Source: Theobroma cacao
Lineage: Eukaryota > Streptophyta > Magnoliopsida > Malvales > Malvaceae
Direction of reading: 5' to 3'
DNA length: 64,000 nt
Assembly: GCF_000208745.1 (NCBI RefSeq)
Contig: NC_030851.1
Location: 19,164,880-19,228,879 of the forward strand
A program made the translations under genes and the position numbers. Below the pieces are notes generated by a model. It was not told the DNA's origin. It searched no databases and was given only the letters and a program-made list of their open reading frames with translations. Of this stretch, positions 45,701 to 60,700 are shown piece by piece. Within the stretch, counting starts at the first letter, position 1. Each line of letters opens with the position of its first letter.

Positions 45701-48700
45701 TCCTAGCTTTTGGAAATTGCCATATTGCTGTGATCATATTGTGTCATCCTTATAGCCTATGTTTATGATGGTGCTTCATAGGTTGCCTTTTATTGACTTT
45801 GATGGTGCATGTTTCTTATATGTGTTATGCTGAAGCTTTTAGTATTTGACAGGTGAACTTAAATTTTGGTTTGTTGAAGAGAGTTGATGCCTATCTTGGA
45901 GAGTACCTTTTTCAAAAATCTAGGACTAAGGAAAGCTTTCCGGACAATTGTTTCTCGAGATCAAGCAGTAATAGCAGTATAGTTACTGATGAAGGACTTG
46001 TTGAGCAGCCCGAGCCCCTGGCATCCAGCTCAGCTGTCATGGAGAAAATTCTTTGGCGGAGAAGTTTGCAGCTGCGTGATCAGCAACAAGCGTGGCAGGT
46101 TCATTTGACCTTGACAATTGTGCATATAAACTTTTGCTATTGCCTACTCATTATATCTCTTATGTGTTTATTATGTTAGAATATTGATGATTATTGTGCT
46201 GCACTGCTATATGATTATTGGATAAAATATAAAAAGGCCCCTGTACTTGATTAAATCTCTCATAAGCCCCTATTCTTTGCAAGCAGTTAAGCCCCTTACC
46301 TGCCATATATACCTAATTAAGCCCTTCTTGGGCCGGACGTGACACTAGTGTCAGTTAGCCTTAGCCCACTAGGTAATATAATTGGCCACGTGGCAGATTA
46401 GGTGGAGAAAAAATTAATTAAACTTTAATAAATTGAAATGGGAAGAAAATTGTTTCTTTCCAAGTTAAATTTTAGTTCAAGGACATAGTTGTCTTCCACG
46501 TGGTCAATTGCATTACACAATTGGTTAAGGTTAATGGAAGATACTATCATGTGGGTCACGTGACACTTTTCCGTCCCAGGAGGGGTTTATTGGGTTTAAA
46601 TAACAACAAAGAGGCTAAATTGATTGCAACAAGGGGTGGACTCATGTGATAGATTCTATTAAGTATGAGGGCATTTTTTGTTTTTTAGCCTTTATTATTC
46701 AAAAATTTCCCATTCAATTGCCTTTAGGGTGTCTGGCGCACACTAGATCAGAGCGTTGATTTGCCTAGGTTTAGGCAGACTGGCGTCGATTTGCCTTGGA
46801 GTGCCAATCTGCTGTACAGGCATCAGTTGGCCCTTCCCCCTCCCCATCCCCTTCTCTCTCTTTTGTTCCCCTTCCTTTCTCTCCTCAATTCCCTTTTTAT
46901 TTTTCATTTTTTTATTTTTTAATTTCAAAATTAAATTTTTTTAAAAAAAGAAAAATGACGTGACTATTTTAGACACATGGCATGTGCTTATTGGTTATAT
47001 TTAGCCATGTCACATGTGACTGACGAAATTAGTAAATGTGCAGACTGATGTTGGGAATTATAGTTTGAATACCTTATTGCAAAATTTTATAGGTATCAAA
47101 TTGACATTTTTACTATAGCTCAGGTACCAAATGTGTAATTAACCCTTTACCTTATTTCTCTTAATCTTATATATGTAATAACTTTTCTCTCTTATTATTC
47201 TTTTAGTTTATTTATTTCTTCACTCACATCATCCTTTTCCTTCTATATGTTAATTATTTTTCTGTCCCACTTCCTACAACATTCTTCTCAATTATTCTCT
47301 TCACTTATCTTTTCCTCATGTCTCAACAAAAGCAATGTTGTGTTTTATTATTTTTCTTCTCATTTGTCCACCTTTCATTCTTCTCCCAAGTGTTCCCAAG
47401 CTCCCCATCCCTTGTCCCTTTCCCAGTTTCACCCGCTAGAACCAGCCTTCTTTCCTTGTTTCTTTCTTTCTTATCTCGTTTAAGATTTAATTATGGCTTC
47501 TCTCAAAGCTTTTTCCCACTTCTTGTCTAAAAGTTTCTATGTCTCTTCCTCCGTGATTTCAACCCTTAAGCCAACTCTAACACCCCTATCACCATTCTTT
47601 CTGTCTTTTTTAAATTTTTTTCTTCTATTATATCAATTAATTTGATTTATTGGGTGATTATGAGTTTTATTATTTGAAATGAAAGGTTGATTTAGATATC
47701 TTAGGGCCTTGTTTATTTATACTTTGTTGCCAAATGGGTAAATATAGGGTAAGTGAAAGGAGTAGGTTTGAAAATAAATTACATACGTAAAATTTATTTG
47801 TATATATAGTGTCCTATGATATTTTCATTGCTTGTACATAATACATGTTTGAAACTAATTTTCATACTCATTGTGTTTTGATTTGAAGATATGAAAATAT
47901 AACAATTATCAAACAGAGAAGTTATTTTAGGTAACATATAAACAGAGAAAATAAGTATTTGTATGAAAAAGTTATACATATTAAAATCAAATGCATCTTC
48001 CTAGAAAGGAAACTTTTTGACAATTAAAATATTTATATTTATTAAGGATTGGACAAACAATTTTCAAGAAAGTATATGCTAAATAAACAATTTCAAAATG
48101 TTAAGGGGATCAAGTATAAATAAATAATTAAAACAAAAAGAAAATCTTACTAGGCTTGATAGTAATTTAGAAAAAGTCAAGGGGCCTATGGCCTCTCTAG
48201 CCTTCAAACCTCTTTGGTTGGTCTTGTCTCCTTATTGACTATGAGAGTTCCTTTTGTAAGGTAGCTGAGGTAGCGTTGCACTGTAGTAACGGCTCAAGGA
48301 AGAGAGAAAAAGCAGGGAGGAAGAGTGGGAAATACCAAAGAGCCTTGGTACCAAGGGGCAGGTGATGGAAAGATGGGTAAGGGAGGATGCCCTTTGAACA
48401 AGACAGTGGAAAGGAGGTGCTCCTCAATATGAGATGAATTAAGCATAATGAATATGAGAAATAAAGTTAGTGAGAGAAGCTCTGAATAGAGTGAATGCTC
48501 ACTTCTACAAAAATCTTGCTTCAAATTATAGGGAAAGGCTATTTAATGGTTGAGAACTTTTGTAATTTAGTGAGAACGTTACAATTGGCACCTAAATAGT
48601 ATGAGCAAATCCAAGGGATCGAGATACCATGTATAAACGATGTCAAATGTGATACCCGACTCTATAAGAAAGGTGAAGAAACATGTGTTCTTTAATGAGC

Positions 48701-51700
48701 TGTACTTTGAGCCCACCAAACAAAACTCTTCTAAGCATCTCAAGGTTTTGAGTTTAATTGTAGGATCCTACCACATATCCCAGAGTTAAGCACATATCGG
48801 CTATGTAAATATTATATGTGAATAAATGTAAGACGAAAGGTATAAGAATTAACTTGTAGATTATGTAAAATAATAATAAATTCATATGATGCCAAAATCA
48901 TGCATCTAGATTTTTCCCCCTACATGGAATTCTTGCAAAGGAATTCACATGCATCAAAGAGAATAGTAGTGGAACATATTAAAAATTTGTACAAGGAGGG
49001 GCATATGAATAATCTCAAATATCAATATATTTATCCAAGAGTTTGCAAATAAATAAATGGAGGACATCATGAGAAGTATGCAAAGAAATAGTAGGATGAC
49101 ATCCCAATCAGTTATAGTAAATAGATTGCTCACTCTTGATATCCCATTACTATAGTGTAACACGACCTCACTACCCTTACAAAAAGAACCCTCCGCTCCT
49201 ACCTAAGCCCTTTTTCCCTTTGTACTGCTGATATTCTCCAAAATGGCAAACATAAAGAATGAGAAGGGGAGAAAAGTCAAGATCTTGAGGCACCAAAACC
49301 AGTGGGCTGCAAAACAATTCTTTGGTTCCTTCAAGCACCTTCTATTATAGTAATAGATTTGGTAGGGAACGATGTGATTAACCAAAAAAAAAAAACCTTT
49401 ATAGATGCTTTTCACAACTTGATTCTGATTTGATCCACATTGAAAGATAGAAGTCTTAATTTTATGTTGGTACTGCATGTGGAAGAACAAGGCAGAATGG
49501 TGAAGCATTGTTTGCTTCACTTATGCACATTTTGGCCACAATGGTCTGTTGTGTTACAACAACTCCTGATTGAAGAACAAAAATGAAAAAGTCCAGGCAT
49601 GCGGAAAGTGAAATGGATCTCTAGGTCTAATGAACAAATTGAAATGGAATACATGTTAGTTGTATCTAGGTACGTAGGCAGTAATAGTGAAAACGACAGG
49701 TTAAAAGCCATCAGGATGACTAAAGGTGTAGAAAAGGAGTTCAAAAAAACTTACGTCTGGCTATTGAAATATAGAAGTGCGTCTTGTGTGATCAGCTGAT
49801 GAAATCCATTTAGTTTCTAGCTGAAGGAACTTTAAGGAGCATGTTGTAGCTTTTTTAGGTTTGGGTGCTGGGACTACAAAATCTGAGTGAAACAGTATTA
49901 GGTTTTAGCATTTTTTGCACGTACTTAATTTTGAACTTAAAGTATTTTCAATTTAGCAATCAAGATTCCTCTTGAGACAATTTGGTGTAATGCAAGCTGC
50001 AAAACCTCAATAGTTGAGTTTAAAAGAAAAAACCTCAATGGTGGAAGTAGCTACAATTTCTCTGTAGTGACTATATTTTTCCTATATAAACCTTTTGAGT
50101 CCTTTTCTTATCATCTATAATTATGAATATTGATGTAATGCTGGTTTGAACTATTTTGATTTTGTGTTTTTCCCCTGCATTCATGTTTTGTAGGAGTCTC
50201 TTGAGGGGGCAAGAATGCTAGAATTTCGTCAAATTCTTCCTGCTTACAAAGAGAAGGATGCTATATTGTCAGTCATTTTGCAGAACCAGGTGTGTTAACA
50301 TCAGCAGTCATTTATAAAATATTATAATATAAATTAAACTTTGTGTTTAGTTGTTTGCCTCTGCAATAAACTAGTGGTAGAAGACTGTTTTATTCATGAA
50401 CATATGGGGTTCCATTGGGGCAGAAATGAGCTGAGCCACTCATTCAGGCACAACTCATTAAGAAACTCTGCTTTGGATTGCTGATTCTTTAAATGGATTG
50501 AGCTTGAGCCTATATTGGCCTTCTTTACTTAAATGAGCTGCATTTGATATTGTGGGATTCGGCTGGCAGGGCCCAAGTGGACCTAGTTTAGTAACTATTA
50601 TAATTGCAGTAATTGCCTGTAACGGCCTGGATTTTAAACTAATGAAATAATTTTTGCTTTCTATATTTGTAACCTCTTTAAAATTTACATTTTTGATTAG
50701 GGCTTTTTATTTGTCTTTTTTTTAAAAAAAAATTATACCATTTTTACGTTCTGGTTTTCTCAAAGCATAAATTTGAGTTCAAGCTTGTATCATCCTATAA
50801 CAAACTGACAAAGACTGAGCTTTAGCTTCCATGAATCCCCTTCAACTGAGCTCGAGCTTAAATAATGTTCTGTGCTGAGGTCCAACTCAAGCTTGAACTA
50901 GCTTGAACATTTGACACTAAGCTCCTGTTCAACTTGTTAGTATTAGTTAGCTCAGCTCAGTTACATCCTTATGTTTCATCTTTTAACTTAGTTATCTTTA
51001 AATTTCCTTTACATTGACAGTGAATTATGCTGTAGAAGAATAGTATACTTGCCCCGCATGGTCTCCATATTCTACTTTTTCCAGATTACTTATTGATGTC
51101 TTTCTTGTTTATATTGTGAAGCAAAAGAGAGAGTTGATTATTTAGCTATTTGTCTGCTTCATCAAATTGGAGTTGCACATTCTAATTTGATTTTCAATTG
51201 TTACTGCACTTGCTCATGAATTTCTATACCCTATTTCTGGTTTTCTGATATTTAAAGCATATAGTTAGCTATAAGTTGCTTTCTTTCTCCTTATCCTTCT
51301 CATTTGGAAGAAGGTTGTTGATTATTTGGGTGAATGCTACATATTTTAAGGTCTGTCTGTGTTGCCCAGGGGGGTGGGGGATGGGGAGACAAACTCTAAG
51401 AGCAGGTTTATCAAATTTCTTTTCAGTGTAATGCATTTGTAGTACATCAGCAGCTTCTGGAAAATGTGGTGACTGTTATAGTCACTTCCTTGTGAAGTAC
51501 TCAAGTTTCATTCCACTAAATTTTATAGAAGCCCATTGCTAGTTGAGGTGATGACTCTTAAGCTAGGATGCTTTATATGCTAAGTTTGTTTAGAGTTGAG
51601 TGCATCGCATATTTGGGATACTTGCAAAGCCAGTGCATTTCATTGTGTTGGTCCTTTTTTTCCCTAGTTAAGTAATCTTGGCTGCATTTGGTTGTTGCTT

Positions 51701-54700
51701 TTGCTACTTGAGCTGTACTGTTTACCTTTTGCTTCCTCAAAAGTTGTAATAAAGTAAAAGGTTGAAGTCAAAATCATAATTGATTAAAAATTGAGCAAAT
51801 GGCTAAAATATAAAAGGAAATTCTACCATAAATTGTTCCAGTTAAAAGCAAAATCTTGTATTTTGCTATTCAATAACCCAAATTTTTATTTTAATTCTTC
51901 AAAAACTTTAGTTGCTTTTGTATCCAAATACAGCTGCTACTTTTTACTTCCAAAAGCGAAAAGCAAGTAGCCAAAGCAGCAGGTGAACAAAACCCTAGTC
52001 AACTAAATTAGATTTCTTTGTGGATATTTATGCTGACAAAACATGTAAAAATCTTTGCACGTCATACTTTAGTTTAGTATATATTATCTCATGGTGAACT
52101 AACTGGTTGCTTTAATTCCACAGAGTTGGTGCATCACTTCAATTATGGAGACTGATGTTACGTTTTTCTTATTTGTTTTAAATCATAAAATTTGTATTTG
52201 CAGGTTGTTATCGTCTCAGGTGAAACTGGGTGTGGCAAGACCACACAAATTCCCCAATTTATTTTAGAATCTGAAATAGATTCTGTTCGCGGAGCTGTTT
52301 GTAGCATTATATGTACACAACCCAGGCGAATATCTGCTATATCTGTTTCAGAAAGAGTTGCTTCAGAGAGAGGAGAGAAATTGGGTGAATCTGTTAGTTT
52401 CTGACAGAAATAGTTATCTAGGATACTTGCCCAAACCATTACCTTTTCTTAGTTAAAATTTTTCCATACAATGTGTAAAATTTCTTTCTTTATTGGCTTT
52501 ATTTGAAGGTTGGATATAAAGTACGGCTTGAGGGTATGAAAGGGAGGGATACCCACCTTCTCTTTTGCACCACAGGCATTTTGTTGAGGAGGCTGCTTGT
52601 TGATAGAAATTTGAAAGGTGTAACACACGTCATTGTGGATGAGATTCATGAACGTGGGATGAATGAAGGTAATATGTGCAATTGGTGTTTAAATTGCGGT
52701 GTTGGTGAATTCTGATTTCTAATATGATAATAAAAATATATCAGATTTCCTGCTCATTGTCCTTAAAGATCTCCTACCCCGCCGCCCAGAATTAAGGCTG
52801 ATTTTGATGAGTGCAACTCTAGATGCTGAGCTTTTCTCATCATATTTTGGTGGGGCTCCTTTAATCCACATTCCTGTAAGTTAAAACTCAAAGCACCCAG
52901 TAGTTTCATCCCAGTAAGAAGATTGATTCGGTCCCATTTGGTATTCTAATGGCTTCTATTGCACTTTTCATGAATGTGCTAGTTGAGATAAAATGAAAGG
53001 TTTTTAAATGATTGTTGTGTACATAAAATTGTTTAAGTCTATTTAAATTTTTTTTTTTTGTTTTTTTTTCCTTCCTGTTTTTGTGCAAGCATGGAAGAAC
53101 TTCCCTTGTAAGTGTTTCTAAACTCTTTAAGTTTTCATTCCAAATGTGCATTTAGATATTAATGAAACACTTTTGCCACAGATGGCTAGTTATTGTTTTT
53201 CATCCTCTATTCTGATGCTCAATGTTTTAGGAGGAAATATCTTTAGCTAGTTTGGTTAGCTGTGAAACCTCCTACCAGGTTATATGTTCTTTTGCCTGCT
53301 TTTCATTTAGCTCCTTCTATATTTACACGGTGCAGTGATGACTTAAATCTCCCCGTTGCTCCTTGTTATATTTACACTGGTTCTGTACTTTTTATTCTCT
53401 CCTCTCATTTAAGCTAACAATATTTTCCCATCTTTCTCCTTCTATGTCCTCCGCATCTCCCTGTTTAAGGTGCTGATGGTTTTACATTTTGGCCTTTCAG
53501 CTTTTGATTTTTCTTATTGGCCATTTAGGTTTTCTGATTAAGAGATAAGTTTGCTTTTGATAGTTCCCTATCATGTTCAAATTAGACTTTTGATGTTTTT
53601 GCATGTTATATTTCGAGGCATTGATTCAAAATGTATATCGCTAGTCTTAGGTTCTAGTTTCAACTTGTTTTCTGGAAGAGTTCTCCAGCATGAACAGAGT
53701 TGAAGTTTTTGGTATAATGCGTGGCTTAATTTCTTTTTTGCTTTCTTGTTCTAATTTAGGGTTTTACGTACCCAGTTCAAACACATTTTTTGGAGAATAT
53801 TTTGGAGATGACAGATTACAGGTTGACTCCATATAATCAAATTGATGATTATGGTCAAGAAAGGATGTGGAAAATGAGCAAGCAAGCACCAAGAAAGAGG
53901 AAGAGTCAAATTGCCTCCACTGTTGAGGTACGCGAACTTCTTTTTGCTGCTTTTCCCCCAATGTGTACTGTGATTTCTTTTTCTTTTTTAATTTTCTATA
54001 TATATAATAGGATGCACTCCGGGCTGCGGATTTGAAGGATTTTAGCCCTCAGACTCGGGAGTCTTTGTCATGTTGGAATCCTGATTGCATTGGTTTTAAT
54101 CTCATAGAATATCTTTTATCCTATATCTGTGAGAATGAAAGGCCTGGTGCTGTTCTAGTTTTTATGACTGGGTGGGATGACATAATTTCTCTGAAGGATA
54201 AGCTGCTAGCTCATCCTATCCTTGGAGATCCTAGCCAAGTTTTGTTGCTTACTTGCCATGGTTCTATGGCCAGTTCTGAGCAGGTAATCTTCTTTCATTG
54301 TTTAGTGTATATTCTAAGATCTCATGTCCTTGCTGGTTGTTTTGCTATTCTTTTTTTAAACTTTCCATTTAAAAAAAAATGAATCTAAATTGATATGTGG
54401 GGATTCTTGCAGAAGTTAATTTTTCAAGAGCCTGAAGATGGAGTGAGAAAAATCGTGTTAACTACTAATATTGCTGAGACAAGCATCACCATTAATGATG
54501 TTGTTTTTGTTCTTGATTGTGGAAAAGCAAAAGAGACATCCTACGATGCACTGAATAACACTCCTTGTTTGCTACCATCATGGATTTCCAAGGTTTCTGC
54601 TCAACAAGTAAGGCTACCATCTCATTAAATATTTGATCTCTTTGATGGAGGTTAACATTGACCAGTAATAATTTGTCTTTGCTCTATCTTGAAAGTTGTC

Positions 54701-57700
54701 TTGTAAAATCTGGTTCTCGGTGAATGGTTATTTTGTTACCTTTAATTTGAAGGTTTCTTTCTGTTAAGCATACTTGCATTAGGCTATTGATATTTGGCAT
54801 TATAATTTGTAGCAGGTGCTGTATGGGGATGGTATTTTTTTTCTTCTCTGAGTAATTGAAAATAAAATGTCATATAAAACCATTTTGTTGACACGACATC
54901 TTTGAATGCTAGTCAGTTTGGCGTAAGATTGTCTTTGGATACTGCATCTTTGTGTCTGATGTGGAACAAGTGGAAGGAGAGAAATAGATGAAAATTTCTG
55001 AGGTAGAGGCCTGGTTAGGTAGTTAAAATTTGAGTTTTTGGTTGACCTATATGCCTGTCTCTTTTTTATGGTTTTCAAACTTATTTCATAAGCCTTAATG
55101 CTTTGAGGGGCAGGGTATACTGTATGCATAGGCCTTCACAGAAGGGGAACGGTAATGTAAGTCGTTACCTATCTGGAAATTGGTGCTTTTTTAGATTGTC
55201 AAGCTTTTTTTTCCCTTTTTTTTATTTGGATTTATTTAATTAAATGGGATAATTACATTAAATTAAATTTTAAAATTCAAATTGATCAACTCCAAAACTG
55301 ATGGCTATTCCTAGAAACTTTTTTTTTTATATGTAAATAAAGTTTGTAGGATATTTTTGTGGTAGAATTAAGAATTATACAAACTTTGTTGCTGCGTCCT
55401 CCTTCACGTGTAGCCTAGTAGTATACAAAAATAAAAGAAATAAGTTAAAACTAAAAGCTGTTGTCCTCAATTGTTCTTTCTCCAATGTCTCTCGCCCTTT
55501 CGAAGTTGAGATGGGTACTTCCAATTTCAGCTCTTTACTTCTCAAAACCTATGGATTGCTTAATTGTGCAGATTAGATCACTAACGATCTGCACTTGTGA
55601 TCGTGCAATTCAATTCTAATTTCAGAGGGGGGGTAAGCGAACTTTGGTAACTCTGGCATAGGCTTTCTGTCTGATGGAAAGGGCCCACCTAAACCTCAGA
55701 AAGAGCACTGTTTTACTTATAAAGAGATAACATCAAGGACTGATGCTATTTAAAATGAGAATATAATTTGGCGAAAATATTTAACATCAGATAGTATATA
55801 GTGGGGTAAGAATTGGCTTAGGCCATCGTTAACAGTTTATTAGGCCAGGTGCAGATATAGATGTGTGGTTTGTCTGAACTTGTATGGTTCAATGCTACAG
55901 GCTTTACTTTCAAGGCATGAATGATCACATATTTATCCACCAACTGCAGTGTAGATTCTATATATGTAGTAAGTTGAAGATGCATCTCATTTTACTCTAT
56001 TTATTATTAAACTAGAGGAAGAACATCTCTAGCTTTCTACTTATCTTCCATTTGAGATATTCCTGCTTGCCTAAAAGCTTGGTGAAGACATAATTTTAAG
56101 CCTACTCCATGTTTTGAACAACCAGGTGCTTTAGCTTTTGAAGGTTTCATATACCATTGGAATTCTTTTATTCAGATGGAAAGTCTAATTAGGTTAAGCT
56201 AGTTTTACTTCATAAAATAGATTGCTTCTTGTGGAGAATCTACTTGAAATCCATGGGACCAGAGAAACACTAAACAGGTTTTGCATTAATTTCGGTAGTC
56301 TGTAATCTGAAACTTTTAAGAGGTTGATGGGATTTATTTAGGTGCTAGAATGTCTCCCTGATGGGGTTGGGTATGGATGAAAGTGGGTTTCTTTTTCCAT
56401 CCTAACTTAGATGTTGGGCACTGCAGGGTTGAGCTAAATTTTGATTGAGCCAGATTGATTTGTAAAATGGAATTATGTTATGTATCAGATGCTTGAGGGA
56501 GAAGGAAACCTCTTGGTTTATTGAAGTTTTTCTTACTGAAGTACATTTAATGACTTAATCTCTAGTACCCCACTGAGTCAGTTAAGCCTAAAGAACTTCA
56601 AAAGATAAAAAGCAAATGATAAATATAACTTCGAAGTGATAATATATCTAGAGATAAATCAAATTACTATCAGTAAAATAACCAACTAAATTTTAATAAC
56701 TAAATCTAAAAAATTACGTATGTGACAAATCAGAAGCTATTGAAAATTGTTCTTGCTGATTTTTTCTCCAAGAATGATGTTTAAGCTATGAATTCTCTTC
56801 TGTTGCTTCAATCCTTCTTCAGAGAAATGTATGATGATCATATCTTATTCCATAATTCATTGATTGTGCTAAGGATGGAATTGTTGATGAGCTGCAGAGG
56901 CTTGAGATGTATAAATAGGGGTATGATTATATTTACAGGAATTCTACCTTATTTACACTGGAGTATAAAGGGGGAAATGGCATCCTTTCTGAAGTAGTGG
57001 AACATATTGACAGATGATAATTTGAGGTTTTAACTAGTCTGTGTTCTAGTTCTTCTTTTCTATTTGCTTTCTTTCTCATACTTTTGGTTCTTTATTTGTG
57101 CCATATGTGAATGGCACTCCATTTCTTTGGCTTATGTAATGAATTTATTACATATTTCCAGTGCACTTATCTCTGCTGTTAGAATTCTTGTTTGCATTTG
57201 AGGTGGAGGAAAGAGTTTAATGAAGCATTAAAATTGTTTTTAGATATTTGAACTAACACCTGCAAAGCTCCTTATATCATTGACCCAAACCTTATTCCTT
57301 AGCATGTGGTGAGAGCTGATTGTTCCACTTTTTGAAGACTTCACTTGGGATTGTACCATGTCAGTCATGATTCCTTTGTTTGGTGTTGTACTAGAATATC
57401 AGTCACAATCACAACGGTGCATCTGCCTCTAGAGAGGATTATTAATTTTGTTGACTTTCCCTATTCTTATTGATTTCAGGGTGCTGAATGCGTTAGAGAG
57501 TTGATATCAATCAACTTGACCCCCTTTTCGGTTCCATGAGAATATCATGTTTTGTGATAAAACTAAGTAATTGTCAAATGTATCAATTTAGAATAACAGC
57601 ATTTATAATTGAATGGATTGGGTAATTACTTTTTAGAATGGAATTTTGAGTTTTGGAATTTGATTAAATAGATAATATAAATATAAATGAAAAACAATGA

Positions 57701-60700
57701 GTTTATAGGTAGAAATAGAAAAGGATGGAGAAAAATATGACATTGATGTCATTAGGTTTGTAAAAATGTATAGATGTCACTAATAGGAGAGTCATCTAGT
57801 AGGGTTTTCTGTTACGCTTAGATTTCCCCCAGTCATCTGGTAATTTCTAGGTGATGTAGAATGTGGTTCAGTTTCATTCGACATTTCACGCTACATTTTT
57901 GGTTGTCTGCTACTTAACCTGATTGAGCTGGTAGTTAATGGTTGGAGTAACATGTTAAGCTGATGGAGGCACTTAATGTGAACAAACCATTCCAATAAAA
58001 TTCAGATCTAGTATGAAGATTCATTTAGGAATAATTTTGTGGTAAATCAATGTCTAGTCTAACAATAGGAATAATGCCGATGGCTGGTTATAATTTGCGA
58101 TTTTTGGTTAGTGAATTCCTGAAACCTTTAGACATTCAGAGTTATGTTATATGATGTATTTATCAAGTCAAGCATTGTTACTGTTATTTAGGAAGAGAAA
58201 ACACAGCATATTTCATTCATAATACATCATCTATATATACAGCCTAAACATCTCTAAAATAGGAAAAGAATAAAGAAAATAAAATCCTTATAATTATGAT
58301 GATTCTGAATCCCTATAATTATGGTGATTTCTAATTCCTATAATCGTGTTTATTAATAAAGGAATATTTACACATTTTCTATTCTATAACACTCCCCCTC
58401 AAGCTGGAGCATTGATGTTAATCATGCCTAGCTTGCTACGAATATAATCAACTCGAGGTCCATTCAACGCTTTTGTGAAGATATCTCCTAGTTGGTCTTC
58501 AGTTTTAATATATCTTGTAGCGATGAACTTCTGTTGAATCTTTTCATGAACAAAATGACAATCAATTTCAATATGCTTAGTTCGTTCATGAAACACGGGA
58601 TTGGAGGCAATATGGAGAGCAGCTCGATTATCACACCACAGCTTTGCCGGCAAAGAAGACTTAAGACCAACTTCACTTAATAGCCGATACATCCACACTA
58701 CCTCACACACAGTTTGTGCCATAGCTCTGTATTCTGATTCTACACTAGACCGAGATAGTACATTCTGCTTCTTACTTTTCCATGAGACCAGATTTGCTCC
58801 AATAAAAACACAGTATCTCGTAGTGGATCTCTTGTCACTCTTGGAACCTGCCCAATTTGCATCTGAAAAACATTCAATATTAGTGTGTCCATGATTTCCA
58901 TAAAGTAGACCACATCCTAAAGCCCCCTTCAAATAACATAGGATTTGTTCCAAAGATGCCTAATGGTTAATTGTTGGAGCAGACATAAACTGACTTACAA
59001 CACTAACGGAGTATGCAATATCAGGACGAGTCACTGTAAGATAATTCAATTTTCCAACCAGCCTTCTATATTTTTCAGGGTCTTCAAACAATTCACCATC
59101 TTCTTTTGTAAGTTGCAAATTAGGAGTCATTGGTGCATTACACGGCTTAGCACCCAACTTTCCTGTCTCAGTCAACAAGTCAAGAACATATTTTCTTTGA
59201 GACAAGAATATACCTTTCTTACTCCTTGTCACCTCAACACCCAAAAAATACTTCAATAACTCCAAATCTTTTGTCTGAAACTGGGTATGAAGAAAGGATT
59301 TGAGAGATGAAATACTTGCAGTGTCACTCCCAAAAATGACAATATCATCAACATACACTACTTGTAAGATTATGCCTGCCTCGTACTGTTTATAAAACAC
59401 TGAGTGATCACACTTTAACTTTCTTTCATCCCAAACTCCTGAACTGCCTCACCGAATTTGCCAAACCAAGCACGAGGGCTTTGCTTCAGGCCATACAAGG
59501 ATTTTTGAAGATAACAGACTTTCCCACACTCCCCCTGAGCAACAAAACCAGGTGGTTGCTCCATATACACTTCCTCCTGGAGGTCACCATGTAAAAAAGC
59601 ATTCTTGATATCTAATTGATGTAAAGGCCAATCATAGGTAGCCGCCATAGAGATGAATAAATGAACAGAGTTAAGTTTAGCTACTGGAGAGAAAGTGTCA
59701 GAATAATCAACACCATAAGTTTGGGCGTAGCCTTTAGCAACAAGACGGCCTTTAAGGCGAGCCACTGATCCATCAGGATTTGCCTTTACAGCAAACACCC
59801 AATTGCACCCAATAGCTTTCTTCCCAGCAGGCAAATCTACCAAATCCCAAGTACCATTACCATCTAAAGCCACCATCTCCTCCACCATAGCAGCACGCCA
59901 GCCAGGATGGGACAAGGCTTCATGAACAGTTGTAGGAATTAAAATAGAATTCAAGGATGCAACAAACGAACTAGAAGAAGAAGACAAGTGATCATAAGAA
60001 ACAAAGGATGAAATAGGATAAGTACAATGACGTTTACTTTTGCGAAGAGCAATAGGGAGATGAAGACTAGGACCATGATCACTGGAGACTGGATTTGATG
60101 GCGAAGGGACTAGTAAAGGGCATGTGGTCTGAGCCTTTGGTCGTCTAGAATAGACATGGACAATAGGTGGCTGAGCAGGTGCAGGATCAAGTGCAAGAAT
60201 ATCTATGGTACTAACAGAATGGGTTACAGTATAAACTAGTAGATCATCTTCCTCCCCCTAACTATCATAACTAGAAGATGAGGAAAAGAAAGGAGTATTT
60301 TCAAGGAAAGTGACATCTACAGAGACAAGATATCGGTTAAGACAACCTTTTTAAAGACGAGAATACCCAAGGAAAACACACTTGAGAGATTTTGGATCTA
60401 ATTTGGTGACCTGGGAACGAACATCATGAGCAAAACATGTACTACCAAATATCCTAGGTTCAATCGGAAACAAGGACTTGGAAGTAAATAGGACAGTATA
60501 GGGAATATCACCATGAAGGATAGAGGAAGGCATCCGATTGATTAGAAAACAAGCGGTGGAGACAGCATCGCCCAAAACTGTTTAGGAACTTTCATCTGAA
60601 AAGGAAGTGCTTAGGCTACCTCAAGGAGATGTCTATTTTTTCTCTCGACAACTCCATTTTGAGAGGGTGTATCAATGCAAGAAGATTGATGGAGAATGCC

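Noticed and set aside
47247..47530. Ser/Leu/Phe-rich ORFs in intron 4
   Set aside because: Pyrimidine-rich low-complexity DNA read in open frames, with no domain.
49517..49799. Overlapping ORFs on both strands in intron 4, one with copia-like phrasing
   Set aside because: I could not match any motif securely, and the region lies within a well-supported intron.
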